From positions 1,701,651 to 1,765,650 of the forward strand of contig JALMQS010000435.1 in the NCBI GenBank assembly GCA_024734495.1: DNA of 64,000 nt, written 5' to 3'. The stretch's first letter is position 1. Every line of letters starts with the position of its first letter. Below are positions 12,401-21,502 of this stretch, one piece after another. This stretch comes from Forficula auricularia (lineage: Eukaryota > Arthropoda > Insecta > Dermaptera > Forficulidae). The notes under the pieces are model-generated. The model was not told the origin of the DNA. It ran no database searches and saw only the letters and a program-made list of their open reading frames with translations. The translations under genes were made by a program, and so were the position numbers.

Positions 12401-14820
12401 CTGGAAGTCTCTTATTTTAATCCCTTCATAAATTAATACAACTACAGCTAAAGAATTCCTAAAATAAAAAAAATTTAAATTAAAATAGGATTTCGCGAAG
12501 AGAAGCAGAATAAAAATTAACTATACCTAGATGATATCTATTGCTTAATAAAAATAATTATTTGTTTGATATAATAAGTATAATTTAGAAAGCCTTTTTT
12601 ACTTTATTTTTAGTCTAATATGCAGTGGCGGCGCAAGACCAAAATTTTATGTTCGCGAGGTAAATTTTGCGAGCCCCCCCCCCCTTCCATGGTGGCGCAA
12701 TTTTACATAGAGAGAAAATAATTTGGGTTGGGGGTTTTGGGAAAGTTCTTTTTGTTTTTAACAAAGGTGAACAAAAAAACAATAAACTTTCCGTCCGGGG
12801 ACCAGGTGGTTACAAAATGTTGCTGTTGTTGCTAGCCTAAAGAAAACAAATTTGGTGTGTCAATATATTTATCGTTTTATAATGAATTAATTTTTAATTT
12901 TTACGTTGCTTCCAAGTTCTACGTATTTGCGCTGGCCCACGTCGCCCACGCCTAATATAACGCCGCCTCTGCTAATATGGATTTAGTTCCAAAGTTGGTT
13001 GGTTTACTACTGAACTTATCCAGAAAGAATTAAATTTAATCTTAACTAAAATTTTATTCAATATCAATGCCAGAATATATTATGTAGTTTTAGTAAATTT
13101 TAATAACACATTTTCTCAAAATACAATAGAAAAACGAGACAAAATTTTAAGCAAGATTTGGCCTCGGTATATTAGCTATGAAATGCCCCCTTGGTAAAAT
13201 TTACCCTTAATATTTTAGGTTAAAAATAAAATGAGAGAGTCTTCTGTTTTTTAAATAAAATAATTTTTGATTATTTCTAGAGACTGTAGTTTCGAGGGCA
13301 TTGCCTTCATCATCAGTCTATCAGAAATATTTCAGTATTTATAGTAGTTACAAATTAGTTACAAATTAAGATTTATACATTGAAAATTTTGATAAAAGTA
13401 AATGTACATTCTAATCTCCCAAGAGGAAACATGAAGAAAAAGACATTATATATTTTTCAAAATTTTCAATGTATAAATCTTAATTTGTAACTAAATACTG
13501 AAATATTTGTGATAGACTGATGATGAAGGCAATGCCTTCGAAACTATAGTCTCTAGAAATAATTAAAAATTATTTTATTTAAAAAACAGAAGACTCTCTC
13601 ATTTTATTTTTAACCTAAAATAAAAACAATTCTGTTACCATCGACAGTGAAATCTTTTATTACCCTTAATAATAAAAGGTCTGTTTATTGTAATGAAAAT
13701 GTCTAAATACAAGGAAATTTCGAGATAATATATTTGGAAATGGAAAGGTAAAATTTTATATTCATAGTATTATAATTTAGTTGTTTACCTTTCCATTTCC
13801 CACTATATTATCTCGAATTTATATAGATATAAATCAAGGCTGCTCTGGAAAATGATTATTATTTAAATATAAACAATCAATGATAAACAAAGTAAATAAG
13901 TTTTGAAATAATTATTTAAATTTCCTACTTTTAAACAATTTTATTTGTCTATTAATGAGTTTTAAAGTTAAAAAAAATCACGTCAGTGTCATCGCACAAG
14001 CCTATTATAATAAGTATAGATTATTTAAAAATCAAAATTCTAAAATTCAAATCCGAAAGTAAATTTTTATTTTCATATTCCTATCAGGCTTTTGTAATTA
14101 ATTATCAAAAAATTATTTCGACTGAAATAATTTAGATTACAAATTTTAATTAGATCAAATCATGCACGACGTTTCGACACTTATTTCTGGAGTCGTTTTC
14201 GAGTGTAGGTTCAAGATGTAAAATCAAAAAAAAACACTCAAAATATTCAAATTTAATTAATTGCATTTCTGAGCCTTCGTAAAATTTAATTAAGAAAAAC
14301 AATCGAGAAAGTCAAAAACCAAAATTAGCCTTTTCAATATAATATCGCAAAACGGTACTTGAAAACGATTCCAGAAATAGATGTCGAAATGTTGTGTATT
14401 CTCAGGTATTAGATAGATTCAGCAGAAACATTTTTCCTGATAAACGCCACTTAACCACCAAAGCTTCATATCTTCAATTAATTAATAATAACAATTTTTT
14501 TTATTTCAGATTCCGGTGATATTTTGATAGTCTCTCATGCTCCAGTAATAGTTTGCCCGTTGCAAAGCTTTGCGCCTCTACATTTGAACCCGCCGTTTAA
14601 AGATCTATTGGAATTTCTACCCCTAGCTCCAGTGGCAAGTGTATTAGAAATGTGCGAGAAAACCACCCCTAATATAAACACTCAAGAATGTCAATATGAA
14701 TTGGACAATTGGGAAGTGACCGACACAAGAATACCGAGTTTTTCGCATTCGGAGCGAAAAAATTTCGAATGGAAATTATTACACGCTCAAATTAGAAAGA
14801 AATTTTCACATTTAGTATAA
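6452..14820 (+). CDS. UBASH3/EPPase-like histidine phosphatase, copy 1 (3 exons)
   Basis: Exons join(6452-6551, 8578-9039, 14510-14820) give a 290-residue protein; both introns are phase 1 with GT..AG borders. Catalytic elements of the branch-2 histidine phosphatase (phosphoglycerate mutase) fold are visible: MRHGER with nucleophile His12 (Arg11, Arg15), SPALRC with Arg94, the IEPGL loop with Glu116, and IVSHA with His197. Layout and motifs match the C-terminal phosphatase domain of UBASH3/TULA (Sts) proteins and the insect ecdysteroid-phosphate phosphatase, which is short in the same way. The UBA and SH3 domains of UBASH3 proteins are not seen upstream. The second histidine motif reads SHA rather than the more usual HG, so activity is likely but not certain. 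The introns are 2.0 and 5.5 kb and full of transposons. Substrate (phosphotyrosine or steroid phosphate) cannot be decided from sequence. The start is the ATG just after the acceptor; an upstream exon could add residues. Confidence 0.88.
6679..7007. mobile_element. hAT-type MITE in intron 1 of phosphatase copy 1
   Basis: The left end CAATAATTCTCAACC and the inverted right end CAATGGTTCTCAACC are flanked by a perfect 8-bp duplication GATTAGAC (6671-6678 and 7008-7015). The GGCACAC words inside and the TTCTCAACC ends are typical of hAT MITEs. Non-coding, 329 bp. Confidence 0.88.
7547..7590 (-). ncRNA. Hammerhead-like motif, GTCGA family
   Basis: On the minus strand: CTGAGGA, then stem II GTCGA/TCGAC (5 bp), then GAAAC directly followed by GTC. 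Stem I is TGGCC against GGCCCA with one bulged C. The ACGT stem III has no loop, so cleavage would need a dimer. Confidence 0.6.
7718..7761 (+). ncRNA. Hammerhead-like motif, mirror copy, partly decayed
   Basis: CTGAGGA, a weakened stem II (AACCGA...TCGAC) and GAAACGTC are seen. Stem I pairing is poor compared with the mirror copy at 7547-7590. Confidence 0.45.
7852..8092. mobile_element. Penelope-like terminal-repeat palindrome, decayed ribozyme
   Basis: The left arm (about 7852-7920) and right arm (about 8026-8092) are inverted copies (CACAGTTCTTTGGACAATG and its complement). The left arm carries GTCTC/GAGAC, then GAAACGTT on minus, as in a hammerhead, but the core has decayed from CTGANGA to TTGAAAA. 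Confidence 0.5.
8261..8448. mobile_element. Penelope-like terminal-repeat palindrome
   Basis: CGTAAGGAGTTGGA at 8261 is mirrored by TCCAACTCCCTACG at 8434-8448. The arms share TAAATAGGCCAAACGTTTCG. The left arm has a good hammerhead core on minus; the right arm has a decayed one. Lies in intron 1 of phosphatase copy 1. Confidence 0.6.
8314..8355 (-). ncRNA. Hammerhead-like motif, GTTG family
   Basis: Minus strand: stem I GCCA/TGGC, core CTGAAGA, stem II GTTG/CAAC around a short loop, then GAAAC, GT and a T at the cleavage position. Same stem III type (ACGT) as 7547-7590 but different stem II sequence. Confidence 0.65.
9961..10116 (-). ncRNA. Hammerhead-like motif split by a MITE in its stem II loop
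   Basis: Read on minus with the 105-bp MITE and one target copy removed: stem I CCGCT/AGCGG (5 bp), core CTAAAGA (decayed CTGAAGA), stem II GGCTA/TAGCC (5 bp), GATAC in place of GAAAC, then GTT. The intact relative at 12305-12370 has the consensus core. Confidence 0.5.
9990..10094. mobile_element. 105-bp hAT-type MITE
   Basis: Ends CGAAGGGTGATCCGCGA and (inverted) CGAGGGGTGAACCGCGA. The 8-bp flanks GTTGTAGC (9982-9989) and GTTCTAGC (10095-10102) differ at one base. Same family as 3312-3948. Confidence 0.8.
10344..10394 (-). ncRNA. Hammerhead-like motif with one core base missing
   Basis: Minus strand mirror of 10750-10800: 8-bp stem I and GGTC/GACC stem II are kept, but the core reads CTGAGAT instead of CTGAGGAT, so it is probably inactive. 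Confidence 0.55.
10750..10800 (+). ncRNA. Hammerhead ribozyme candidate, 8-bp stem I
   Basis: Stem I GATAACTA (10750-10757) pairs perfectly with TAGTTATC (10793-10800). Between them lie CTGAGGA, T, stem II GGTC...GACC, GAAAC and GGTA. Cleavage would fall after the A before TAGTTATC. Stem III is minimal (AC/GT), as in Penelope-type hammerheads. Confidence 0.7.
10932..11695. mobile_element. Non-autonomous hAT element, 764 bp
   Basis: 15-bp perfect terminal inverted repeat CAGTGCCGTTCCTGG; flanks TGTGGGTG (10924-10931) and TGTGGATG (11696-11703) differ at one base. Internal sequence near both ends also pairs (GCACGCAGGCG). No transposase ORF. It is inserted in the arm of a foldback. Confidence 0.85.
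11696..12215. repeat. Palindrome with central tandem duplication
   Basis: 11697-11910 is inverted at 12005-12215. The centre contains two direct copies of about 45 bp (TTTAACAAAAGTCATTTATT...). No convincing ribozyme core was seen. The arms read through as open protein-like sequence for only 69 codons, which I treat as chance. Confidence 0.65.
12305..12370 (+). ncRNA. Hammerhead-like motif, GGCT family
   Basis: Core CTGAAGA, T, stem II GGCT...AGC(T) with a long loop, then GAAACGTT. Stem I is CCGCT against AGAGG, weakened; the left-arm copy at 9961-10116 preserves the perfect CCGCT/AGCGG pairing. Confidence 0.6.
12623..12971. mobile_element. hAT-type MITE, 349 bp
   Basis: Ends CAGTGGCGGCG and (inverted) CAGAGGCGGCG; perfect 8-bp duplication CTAATATG (12615-12622 and 12972-12979). 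Contains a C-run. Non-coding. Confidence 0.87.
13276..13322 (-). ncRNA. Hammerhead-like motif, GAAGGC family
   Basis: Minus: stem I TAGA/TCTA, CTGATGA, T, stem II GAAGGC/GCCCTC, GAAAC, loop TACA, GTC. Stem III AC/GT with a 4-base loop is the minimal Penelope form. Confidence 0.7.
13511..13557 (+). ncRNA. Hammerhead ribozyme candidate, GAAGGC family
   Basis: Stem I TAGA/TCTA, CTGATGA, T, perfect 6-bp stem II GAAGGC-AAT-GCCTTC, GAAAC, loop TATA, GTC. ACTATAGT is self-complementary, so two molecules could share an extended stem III. Confidence 0.75.
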
Positions 14821-14949
14821 AAATCGAAATTAAATTATTTAATTTGAAATATATAATATTATATACATAAGTATCGCTTATAATTAAGATTTTTTTTACA
14901 TTTATATTAATAAAATAGAATGTCCATACGTCAAGCTTGAAACGCCAGC

Positions 14950-15034
14950 CAATAGATGGCAGTGCTACCGCTTGAATCATTTGTCAATAGATGGCAGTGC
15001 CACAGCTTGAATCATTTGCCAATAGATGGCAGTG
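14950..15034. repeat. 35-bp tandem repeat (2.4 units) with CTCF-like core
   Basis: Units start at 14950, 14985 and 15020 and contain CAATAGATGGCAGTG, then a variable CTACCG/CACAGC and TTGAATCATTTG. The repeat lies about 130 bp downstream of the stop codon of phosphatase copy 1. Confidence 0.8.
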
Positions 15035-15049
15035 ATAAAAATACCTTTG

Positions 15050-15505
15050 GATTAAGCGGAATTTTCTAACTTCAACAAGATATTTAAAGAAGAAACAGAG
15101 GGTAGAGAGTGGCTGGAGGGGGAGTATTCAATTTACGGGGCGAAGCGCTTTGGCTAGCAAGAGGGCAGCCGAAGACGGGCGTTGCAGCTAATATTTTAAT
15201 AACAATGGCCTTTTTTGCCCTTGTGGGCAATTTCAGAGGGTTTAAGAGCGGAAGAGTCTAGCTGGCGGGGTCCAGAGGGAAGGTAACAACAAGTCTGGAG
15301 TCAGCCATAATGCAGAAGAATCAAGTTTGGCCCTCAAGCGCCTAAAGGGGCTTCACTACAAATTTTTTTAAGGTTATTTTTTTCCCCTAGACGGGTAGCC
15401 GATTAAGGCTGAAGACTCCCATCTACCCTTTCCCTATTAGTCGCCTCTTACGACAAGCAGGGAATACTGCGGGTCTATTCGACGCCCAAACCGCAGGGCA
15501 AGCTA
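15050..15505 (+). repeat. GC-richer segment, possible LINE 3'-end relic
   Basis: This stretch has markedly higher GC than its surroundings and ends with TCTTACGACAAGCAGGGAAT and related words that I recall from 3' regions of insect non-LTR elements. No ORF remains. The assignment is tentative. Confidence 0.35.
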
Positions 15506-15819
15506 CATATATTATATATATATATATATGGGATTTTTTGAAATTCGAAACCTAAAATGAGGAAACGGGCCCAAAAATGTGTTTTCAATAGTTTTTCAAG
15601 CTCTTTTAAACCCGATATGGTTTTAGCTTAGAAAGGGGAAACATTAAAATACAAAAAAAACATCTTTGGATATTTGGCTCTAAAATGGAGATAACTATAG
15701 TCATTTTGGGGTAAATTTTTGAAATTTTTAAACTGTTCTATCTTCTCGGGTTTTTAAGTTTTACAGTTAAAATTTGGTACAAAAGATAATTGTTGAAATA
15801 TCTCAAAAGTGTTTTTTCA

Positions 15820-16640
15820 TTCCTTTTTCAATGATCTATATTAATCTATTTCGAAAAATCCTTTTCCAATGATCTATTAATCTTTAAAAAAAAATAATCT
15901 ATTGATCTCATTTCCAATGATCTATATTAATTTTTTCAAAAAGTCCTTTTGCATTGATCTATATATTAATCTATTTCGAAAAATCCTTTTCCAATGGATC
16001 TATTGATCTATTTCAATTTTTTTTCCAATGATCTTTTAATCTATTTCGAAACGTCATTTTCCAGTGATCTATTTGAATCTATTTAAAAAAGAAATAATCT
16101 ATTGATCTCCTTTTCCAATGATCTATATTAATTCATTTCGAAAAGTCCTTTTGCATTGATCTATATTAATCTTAAAAGAGAAAGAATTTAATCTTTAGGA
16201 GAAATTCTAAGATTTTAGTAGAAATATTATTAAATTGCGATATCAGCGGGGATTCATATTCCCTTAGGAGTCAGCTTACTGCCCGGAAAAAGTATGATAA
16301 TTCTCAGGTTCGACTCCTGAGGGGATGAATCTCCTCTGATATCGCAATTTAATATTTCTACTAAAATCTTAGAATTTCTCCTAAAGATTAAATTCTTTCT
16401 CTTTTAAAAATACATTGGTTAATCTGAACCTGAGCTGATTTTTTGAAAAATATTCCAATTATTTTCAAAAAAAAAATGCTCAAATCTTTAGTTTTCTATA
16501 TTTCGAAAAATGCTTTTCCAATGATCTATTTCGAATTTTTTTTCCAATGATCTATTAATCTATTTAAAAAAAGAAATAATCTATTGATCTATTTCGAAAA
16601 ATCCTTTTCCAGTGATCTATATTAAGCTAAGTTAATATAT
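15820..16640. repeat. Degenerate minisatellite, split by a foldback element
   Basis: Imperfect units of the form TTTTCCAATGATCTAT...AATCTATTTCGAAAAAT recur from 15820 to 16170 and again from 16490 to 16630. The intervening foldback (16173-16406) interrupts the array. Confidence 0.7.
16173..16406. mobile_element. Foldback element with tRNA-like T-arm at its centre
   Basis: Arms 16173-16255 and 16328-16406 are nearly perfect inverted copies. The loop contains TCAGG-TTCGACT-CCTGA, a perfect T-arm/B-box hairpin. No complete tRNA cloverleaf could be drawn. Confidence 0.6.
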
Positions 16641-17205
16641 TGTACATTTGTCGAAAAGAAAATGACTATATTTATTAAGCAGTGTCTTTTAAGTTAAAAT
16701 CATTACAAGAAGAGAAAATGTTTCTAAATCAAACATTCATGATAAAAATAAATAAATAAATAAAAGTATTATTATTTTATTTAAACTATAACCTGATTTT
16801 TTTTTAAATCCTTGTCCAAAAATAGGCCAACCAGACTTAATATATCTTAATTCTCTTATATAACCATCTGTTTTACTCATCGTTAAGTCCCTTATCATTT
16901 TATTATCTACCAGACTCTTAGATAAGAGATCAGAAATACTTTTTTTAGTATTCATGTACCTATAATTGAACAATTTCGCAGCTAAAAAATTATTGTATTT
17001 TTCATTTGTAGGTACAATAAGACAAATAAATTGAAATTGGAATTGTGTTCAATCTATTTAAGAATTAACTAATTCTCTTCGGAAAGGTAATAATTATTTA
17101 TTGTTCTTATTTTTAACACTAGAGAATCTAGGAGACAGAGTTTCGATAAATATTTTTATTTTTTATTTCAATTATTGTTCATTTAATCAATTGAAAAGTT
17201 TTTGT

Positions 17206-17390
17206 TTTGCCGAGAGTAGCAGAGTTGTTGATTCACAAAGAGAAACAAAGAGGTTGTCCTCTGCTTGATGCAAATAAACATACACACATATATATATCGA
17301 GATGATATATCTGTATATATATTATTTATTTGTTTGACGCATCAAGCAGAGGACAACCTCTTTGTTTCTCTTTGTTTATTTAATCAACCA
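17206..17390. mobile_element. MITE, CCGAGAGTAGCAGAGTTG family
   Basis: An inverted repeat of about 50 bp (ACAAAGAGGTTGTCCTCTGC...GCAGAGGACAACCTCTTTGT) flanks a TA-rich centre. Related ends occur at 19166-20315 and 50450-50885. Confidence 0.65.
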
Positions 17391-18194
17391 CTTATTGTAA
17401 ATTTTTATAATTTTTTTAATTAATATAACAAAGAATAATTGCTATATCAATGAGAATTGTTTTTGACCGCGCTTATTTGAAAAAGATATTTATCGCGAGA
17501 CTACTGCGGATTACGCTCAGCTACAATCCAACGTCATTTCGTGTATAGCCCGCTAGACTGTTTGAAACATTTGATTCGCGATTGAATCAAATGTAGAAAA
17601 CATTCGATTAACCACTTATTGTTTTGTTTTGATTCATTTTTATTCAAACACCTATAAATAATTAGTTTAATTAAAAAAAAAACGCATCAATATATTTTTT
17701 TCCAAAATTGAAACCTAGTTATATAATTTGATATTCAAGCTGCGAAGCCCACCTTCGGCAGTTGTCTTACTGGCAAGGGCGCTACGACCCCTGGACTCCG
17801 CAATGGTTTTAAAAAATAATTTAAACTTGCCAACTTTAATAAATGTTATTTGTCATGAACTATTAATGGGTTTTAAAATTAAAAAAAATCACGTAGGCGT
17901 CGTCGCGTAAGCCGATTAAGTATATATAAACAATCATAAAACATTTGTTTTCAATTAATTTGTTTTTGCTCTTTTGAGAAATTTAAAAAAATCTGATTTA
18001 AATAAACAATAATTAATAAACAAAAAAAAATTACTGATTGATCTTCCACCGGTACTATCATATAATACATTTATTTATTACGCAATGAAATTTTTTTTTA
18101 AATAAACAAGTCGTGGGAGGATGGAGATAGAAGGATAGGAAAATCACGTGACATGTGTTTAAATCACGCCAAATTTTTGTGTTTATTTTTTTAG
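17391..18194. other. Region between the two phosphatase genes
   Basis: AT-rich, no supported ORF. The ATG of copy 2 directly follows a 3' splice acceptor (pyrimidine tract, TTTTTTAG at 18187-18194), so a 5' exon must lie upstream. I could not identify UBA or SH3 coding sequence here. Confidence 0.4.
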
Positions 18195-21100
18195 ATGGAA
18201 AGACCGAGTCGAATTTTTGTAATGAGACACGGTGAAAGAGTGAACGCTGTCTATGGCCGAGATTGGGTTAACAAATGTTTCAATGATAAAGGTAAGTAAA
18301 TAGGTGATTCAATTCAAAACTAAATAAATAAAAAAAAATCATAATTTCGAAAGATATAATAAGAGAAAAAAGTTATACATATTTTCAAAATATTGTGGGG
18401 AAAATGGAATTTTTCATTTATGTTAATTTGTGAAGATTGCTAGATACCAGAGAACAGCTAGAATTTGAAAAAATAATTTATTAAGGATACTATTAAATTT
18501 ATATATATAAATTATATTTATTTATAAATAATAAATAATGATCCAGCTGGTTCTGTTTAACTATGTGAGATAAACAAGCATTGTTAACTTTTGTAAACAA
18601 GATTAATAAAAATTAATTTTACAAGTGGTTATTTTTCTATTTACTAAAAATTATTTTTATTTCAGGCGAATATATCCGAACAAATTTGAATTTACCAAAA
18701 TCTCTACCGAAATGTAAAACAAAAGAGACAATTCATGGTGACCCTCCATTATCGACAATAGGAGAATTCGGAGCGGCTCAAGTAGGCGAGGCAATGGCTC
18801 AAAACAAGCTCAATATCCGGCATGTGTTCTGCTCGCCAGCGTTACGTTGTATCCAGACATGTTTCCTGGTATTGAAAGGACTAGGCAAATTAGAATTGCC
18901 GGTGAAAATGGAGCCCGGATTTACGGATCAGTTCTACGCCGGGACGCTCATCTCTACTGAAGAGACGCGGGCTTTTGGATTGAACATAGAACAAGATTAT
19001 CAGTCACTTTATACGAAAGAGCAAGTGTCCGGGGATTCCGACTTCAAGGAATATATCAAGAGACTTGATCGGACGACAAAACATTGTATAGACGTTGTCA
19101 ACAATACAGGTAATTACGTTGTTTGAAAAAATTCCAAATTTTTACATCTGTATTTCAAGTGAAAATATTTTCTTTTACCGAGAGTAGTCCAGTTGTTGAT
19201 TCATAAAGAGAAATCAACGAGGGTGTCCTCTGCTTGATGTTATATTGAAAAAAATTGATTGCTTTTATAAATAAACATGTTTAGATTTTTGATTAAAAGT
19301 TTTAAGAGTGTTTTCTAAAAAAGACTTGGTATTTATTTAAATCTATATTATAACCACTCGGGTATTTGAACCCTTGAGGTCAAACCTTCCAAACAATAGA
19401 CTCCAACAAATTACATATACCCAGTCTTACCATAATTATTGATACAAGGTTTTTTAACTACAGGAATAAAACTACTGGTTAGATTTGAATAATATTTTAA
19501 TACTTTATTGTGGCAATAGTAAATTAAAAAATTCAAAAAAAAATATTCGATATGGCCGGCCGCCCTTTGCCTTAATACAGCGCCGAAGTCTGTGAGGCCA
19601 TTCATCGATCCCCGTAAAATCCTGTTTACTGACGAAAAAATCTTTACAGTGGAGGAAATATTTAATAAGCAGAATGATAAGGTCAACCAAAGAAGCCAGT
19701 GAATTGGTACCAAGAATTGAACGAGGTCATTATCCCGCCTCTGTGAAGGTTTGGTGGGGGGGGGGGGATGCTATGACGGCGTCAGTTCCTTACATTTTTG
19801 TGAAAAAGGTGTTAAAACAGAGGCAAAGAATTATCAACGAGACATTTCAACGAATATAGTGAAGCCCTTGAACCAAACCATGTTCCAACCGTCAGTCAGC
19901 CCAAACCTTAATCCCCTTGACTACAAATTGTGGTCAGTTTTAGAGGACATGGCCTGAAAAAGATGTCAAGACAACCTGGAGTCATTGAAGAAGTCGTTGG
20001 TAGCAGCTGTCGAAGATTTTCATATGGATATCGTCCGTACAGCGATCGATGAATGGCCTCACAGCTGTATTAAGGCAAATGGGGGCCATTTTGAATAATT
20101 TTGTAGTTTACTATTGCCACAATAAAGTATTGAAATATTATTCAAATTCAATCAATAGTTTTATTTCTGTAGTTGAAAAACCTTGTATCAATATTTATGG
20201 CAATAGTAGGTATATACCTATATTTATATGTTTATTTGCATCAAGCAGAGGACAGACAATCTCATTGATTTCTCTTTATGAATCAACAATTCTGCAACTC
20301 TCGCCAAAACAAAATCTCAAATACAATAGTATGTATTGGCTATGGGACCCTCAGTTTGCGAGCCCGACTTGCACTTGGCCGGGTTATTAATTTAATAAAT
20401 AGTGATTACTGTTGAAGCTAAGTGATGTAACTTTTAATATTTAACATATTATAAATAAATTATGAAGTATACCTAATATTAGTTAGAACGAAGAACATGT
20501 TTGTTTATTTTCTATATATCAATAATAAATAATCAATGCATTGTTTTTGCCATGGCAAAAAATAATTTATTAGGGATACTATTAAATTTATATATACATA
20601 TATATATTTATTTATTTATAAATAATGATCCAGCTGGTTCTGTTTAACTATTTGAGATAAACAATCATTGTTCTAGAATGAATGAATTAGTTATTACTAA
20701 GATTATTACTCGGATTTATAAGCACTAAAAATCTTTAAAATAGGCAGGCAACTATAAGCACTAAAAATAAGTAAAATATGCACTTATAAAGGCATTTTAA
20801 ATAAAAATATGCACTTATAAAGGCATTTTAAGAACAACGAGGTACTTGAAAATAAATTGTTGAGCTAGTGGTATGTATTCACTGATGAAGAGGTGCTACA
20901 AGTCATAGAAATATGTATATGTAATTATTACTTCTAGAATAAAATAACATTATGGAAATATTTAATAACTGCCTTCATTCTAATTTAAAACATCCAACGG
21001 AGGCAGTTAAAGTATATTGATATAACATTTAATAATAAATTAATTTTTATGTTCCAGGAGACATGTTAATCGTCGGCCATGGCTGGATGTTGACTCTGCC

Positions 21101-21365
21101 ATTACAAGACGTCTTAGAGGAAAGGAAATCTCTGGATAATGATACACTGCTTGGAATGGTGGCAGTGTGTCCGAGTCTTTGTTTTGTTGAATTGAAACTA
21201 AATAGAATACAAATGAACAAAGAACAACAACAACAAAATGATCATCAAGTGGACAATGAATGGGAGATAACCAATTTAGAAATGATAAGAATGAAATTTT
21301 CAGAAAGAAAGGTGTTTGATTGGAAAGCGCTTCATGGGAAAATATTAGATCTGATGGAAAGTTGA
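18195..21365 (+). CDS. UBASH3/EPPase-like histidine phosphatase, copy 2 (3 exons)
   Basis: Exons join(18195-18291, 18666-19109, 21058-21365) give 282 residues; both introns are phase 1 at the same positions as in copy 1 (after the codon for the Gly before EYIR, and before GD..LIV). Catalytic set: MRHGER with His12, SPALRC with Arg93, MEPGF with Glu115, and IVGHG with His188. The copy keeps the canonical GHG motif, unlike copy 1. The C-terminal part includes a Gln-rich insert (residues about 236-247) and ends SERKVFDWKALHGKIL, matching SERKNFEWKLLHAQIR in copy 1. This is a tandem duplicate of the same short phosphatase-only type. Intron 1 is only 374 bp; intron 2 contains a MITE with a mariner relic inside. 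The function is probably a phosphomonoesterase of the UBASH3/ecdysteroid-phosphate-phosphatase group; the substrate is unknown. Confidence 0.92.
18466..18590. repeat. Direct repeat, first copy (second at 20555-20680)
   Basis: Both copies run from ATAATTTATTA through a TA/TTTATAAATA tract to GATCCAGCTGGTTCTGTTTA. They lie in introns 1 and 2 of phosphatase copy 2; a shorter third piece is at 21460-21500. Confidence 0.75.
19166..20315. mobile_element. Long MITE of the CCGAGAG family carrying a mariner insertion
   Basis: The left end (ACCGAGAGTAGTCCAGTTG) is inverted at the right (CTGCAACTCTCGCCAAAAC). Subterminal sequence TCCTCTGCTTGATG is also mirrored. A mariner relic occupies 19430-20202. 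Confidence 0.65.
19430..20202 (+). pseudogene. Tc1/mariner transposase relic, internally rearranged
   Basis: Plus-strand fragments read ILFTDEKIFTVEE (first catalytic Asp region), then VWWGGGDAMT, and SVSPNLNPLDYKLWSVLEDM (third Asp region), with stops and shifts between. The left about 180 bp are an inverted copy of the right end (20030-20202) instead of the normal 5' end, so the 5' half of the gene is missing. Both ends carry ATTGATACAAGGTTTTT. This is a deletion/inversion derivative that cannot make transposase. A G-run at 19754-19767 breaks the frame. Confidence 0.75.
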
Positions 21366-21502
21366 TAATATATATGAAAGGATTTTACAATATTCTGTGG
21401 CAGGGATAGGGAATTTAGATATTAAATAATTCTTAAAAACAGAGCATACTAGTGAGGATTTGAAAAAATAATATATTATGGATACTATTAAATTTAGGTG
21501 AG

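Larger units (their letters stand above)
9896..12432. mobile_element. Outer Penelope-like palindrome with nested insertions
   Basis: Bases 9896-10190 are an inverted copy of 12220-12432 (shared words AATATTGACGAATTTCCGCT, ATGAAGGGATTAAAATAAG). Between the arms are a second palindrome (10265-10880), a hAT (10932-11695) and a third palindrome (11696-12215). Each arm has a hammerhead-like motif pointing outward. The whole nest lies in intron 2 of phosphatase copy 1. Confidence 0.55.
13213..13620. mobile_element. Penelope-like palindrome, GAAGGC hammerhead family
   Basis: Arms 13213-13388 and about 13452-13620 are inverted copies starting TTTTAGGTTAAAAATAAAATG. The centre carries sequence (13406-13450) found in order, next to a coding tail, in the third copy at 23826-24050. 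Hammerheads at 13276-13322 (minus) and 13511-13557 (plus) point outward. Confidence 0.7.

Noticed and set aside
7496..13620. CRISPR-like array of repeated words
   Set aside because: The repeats are inverted arms of eukaryotic elements without regular spacers; host genes have introns.
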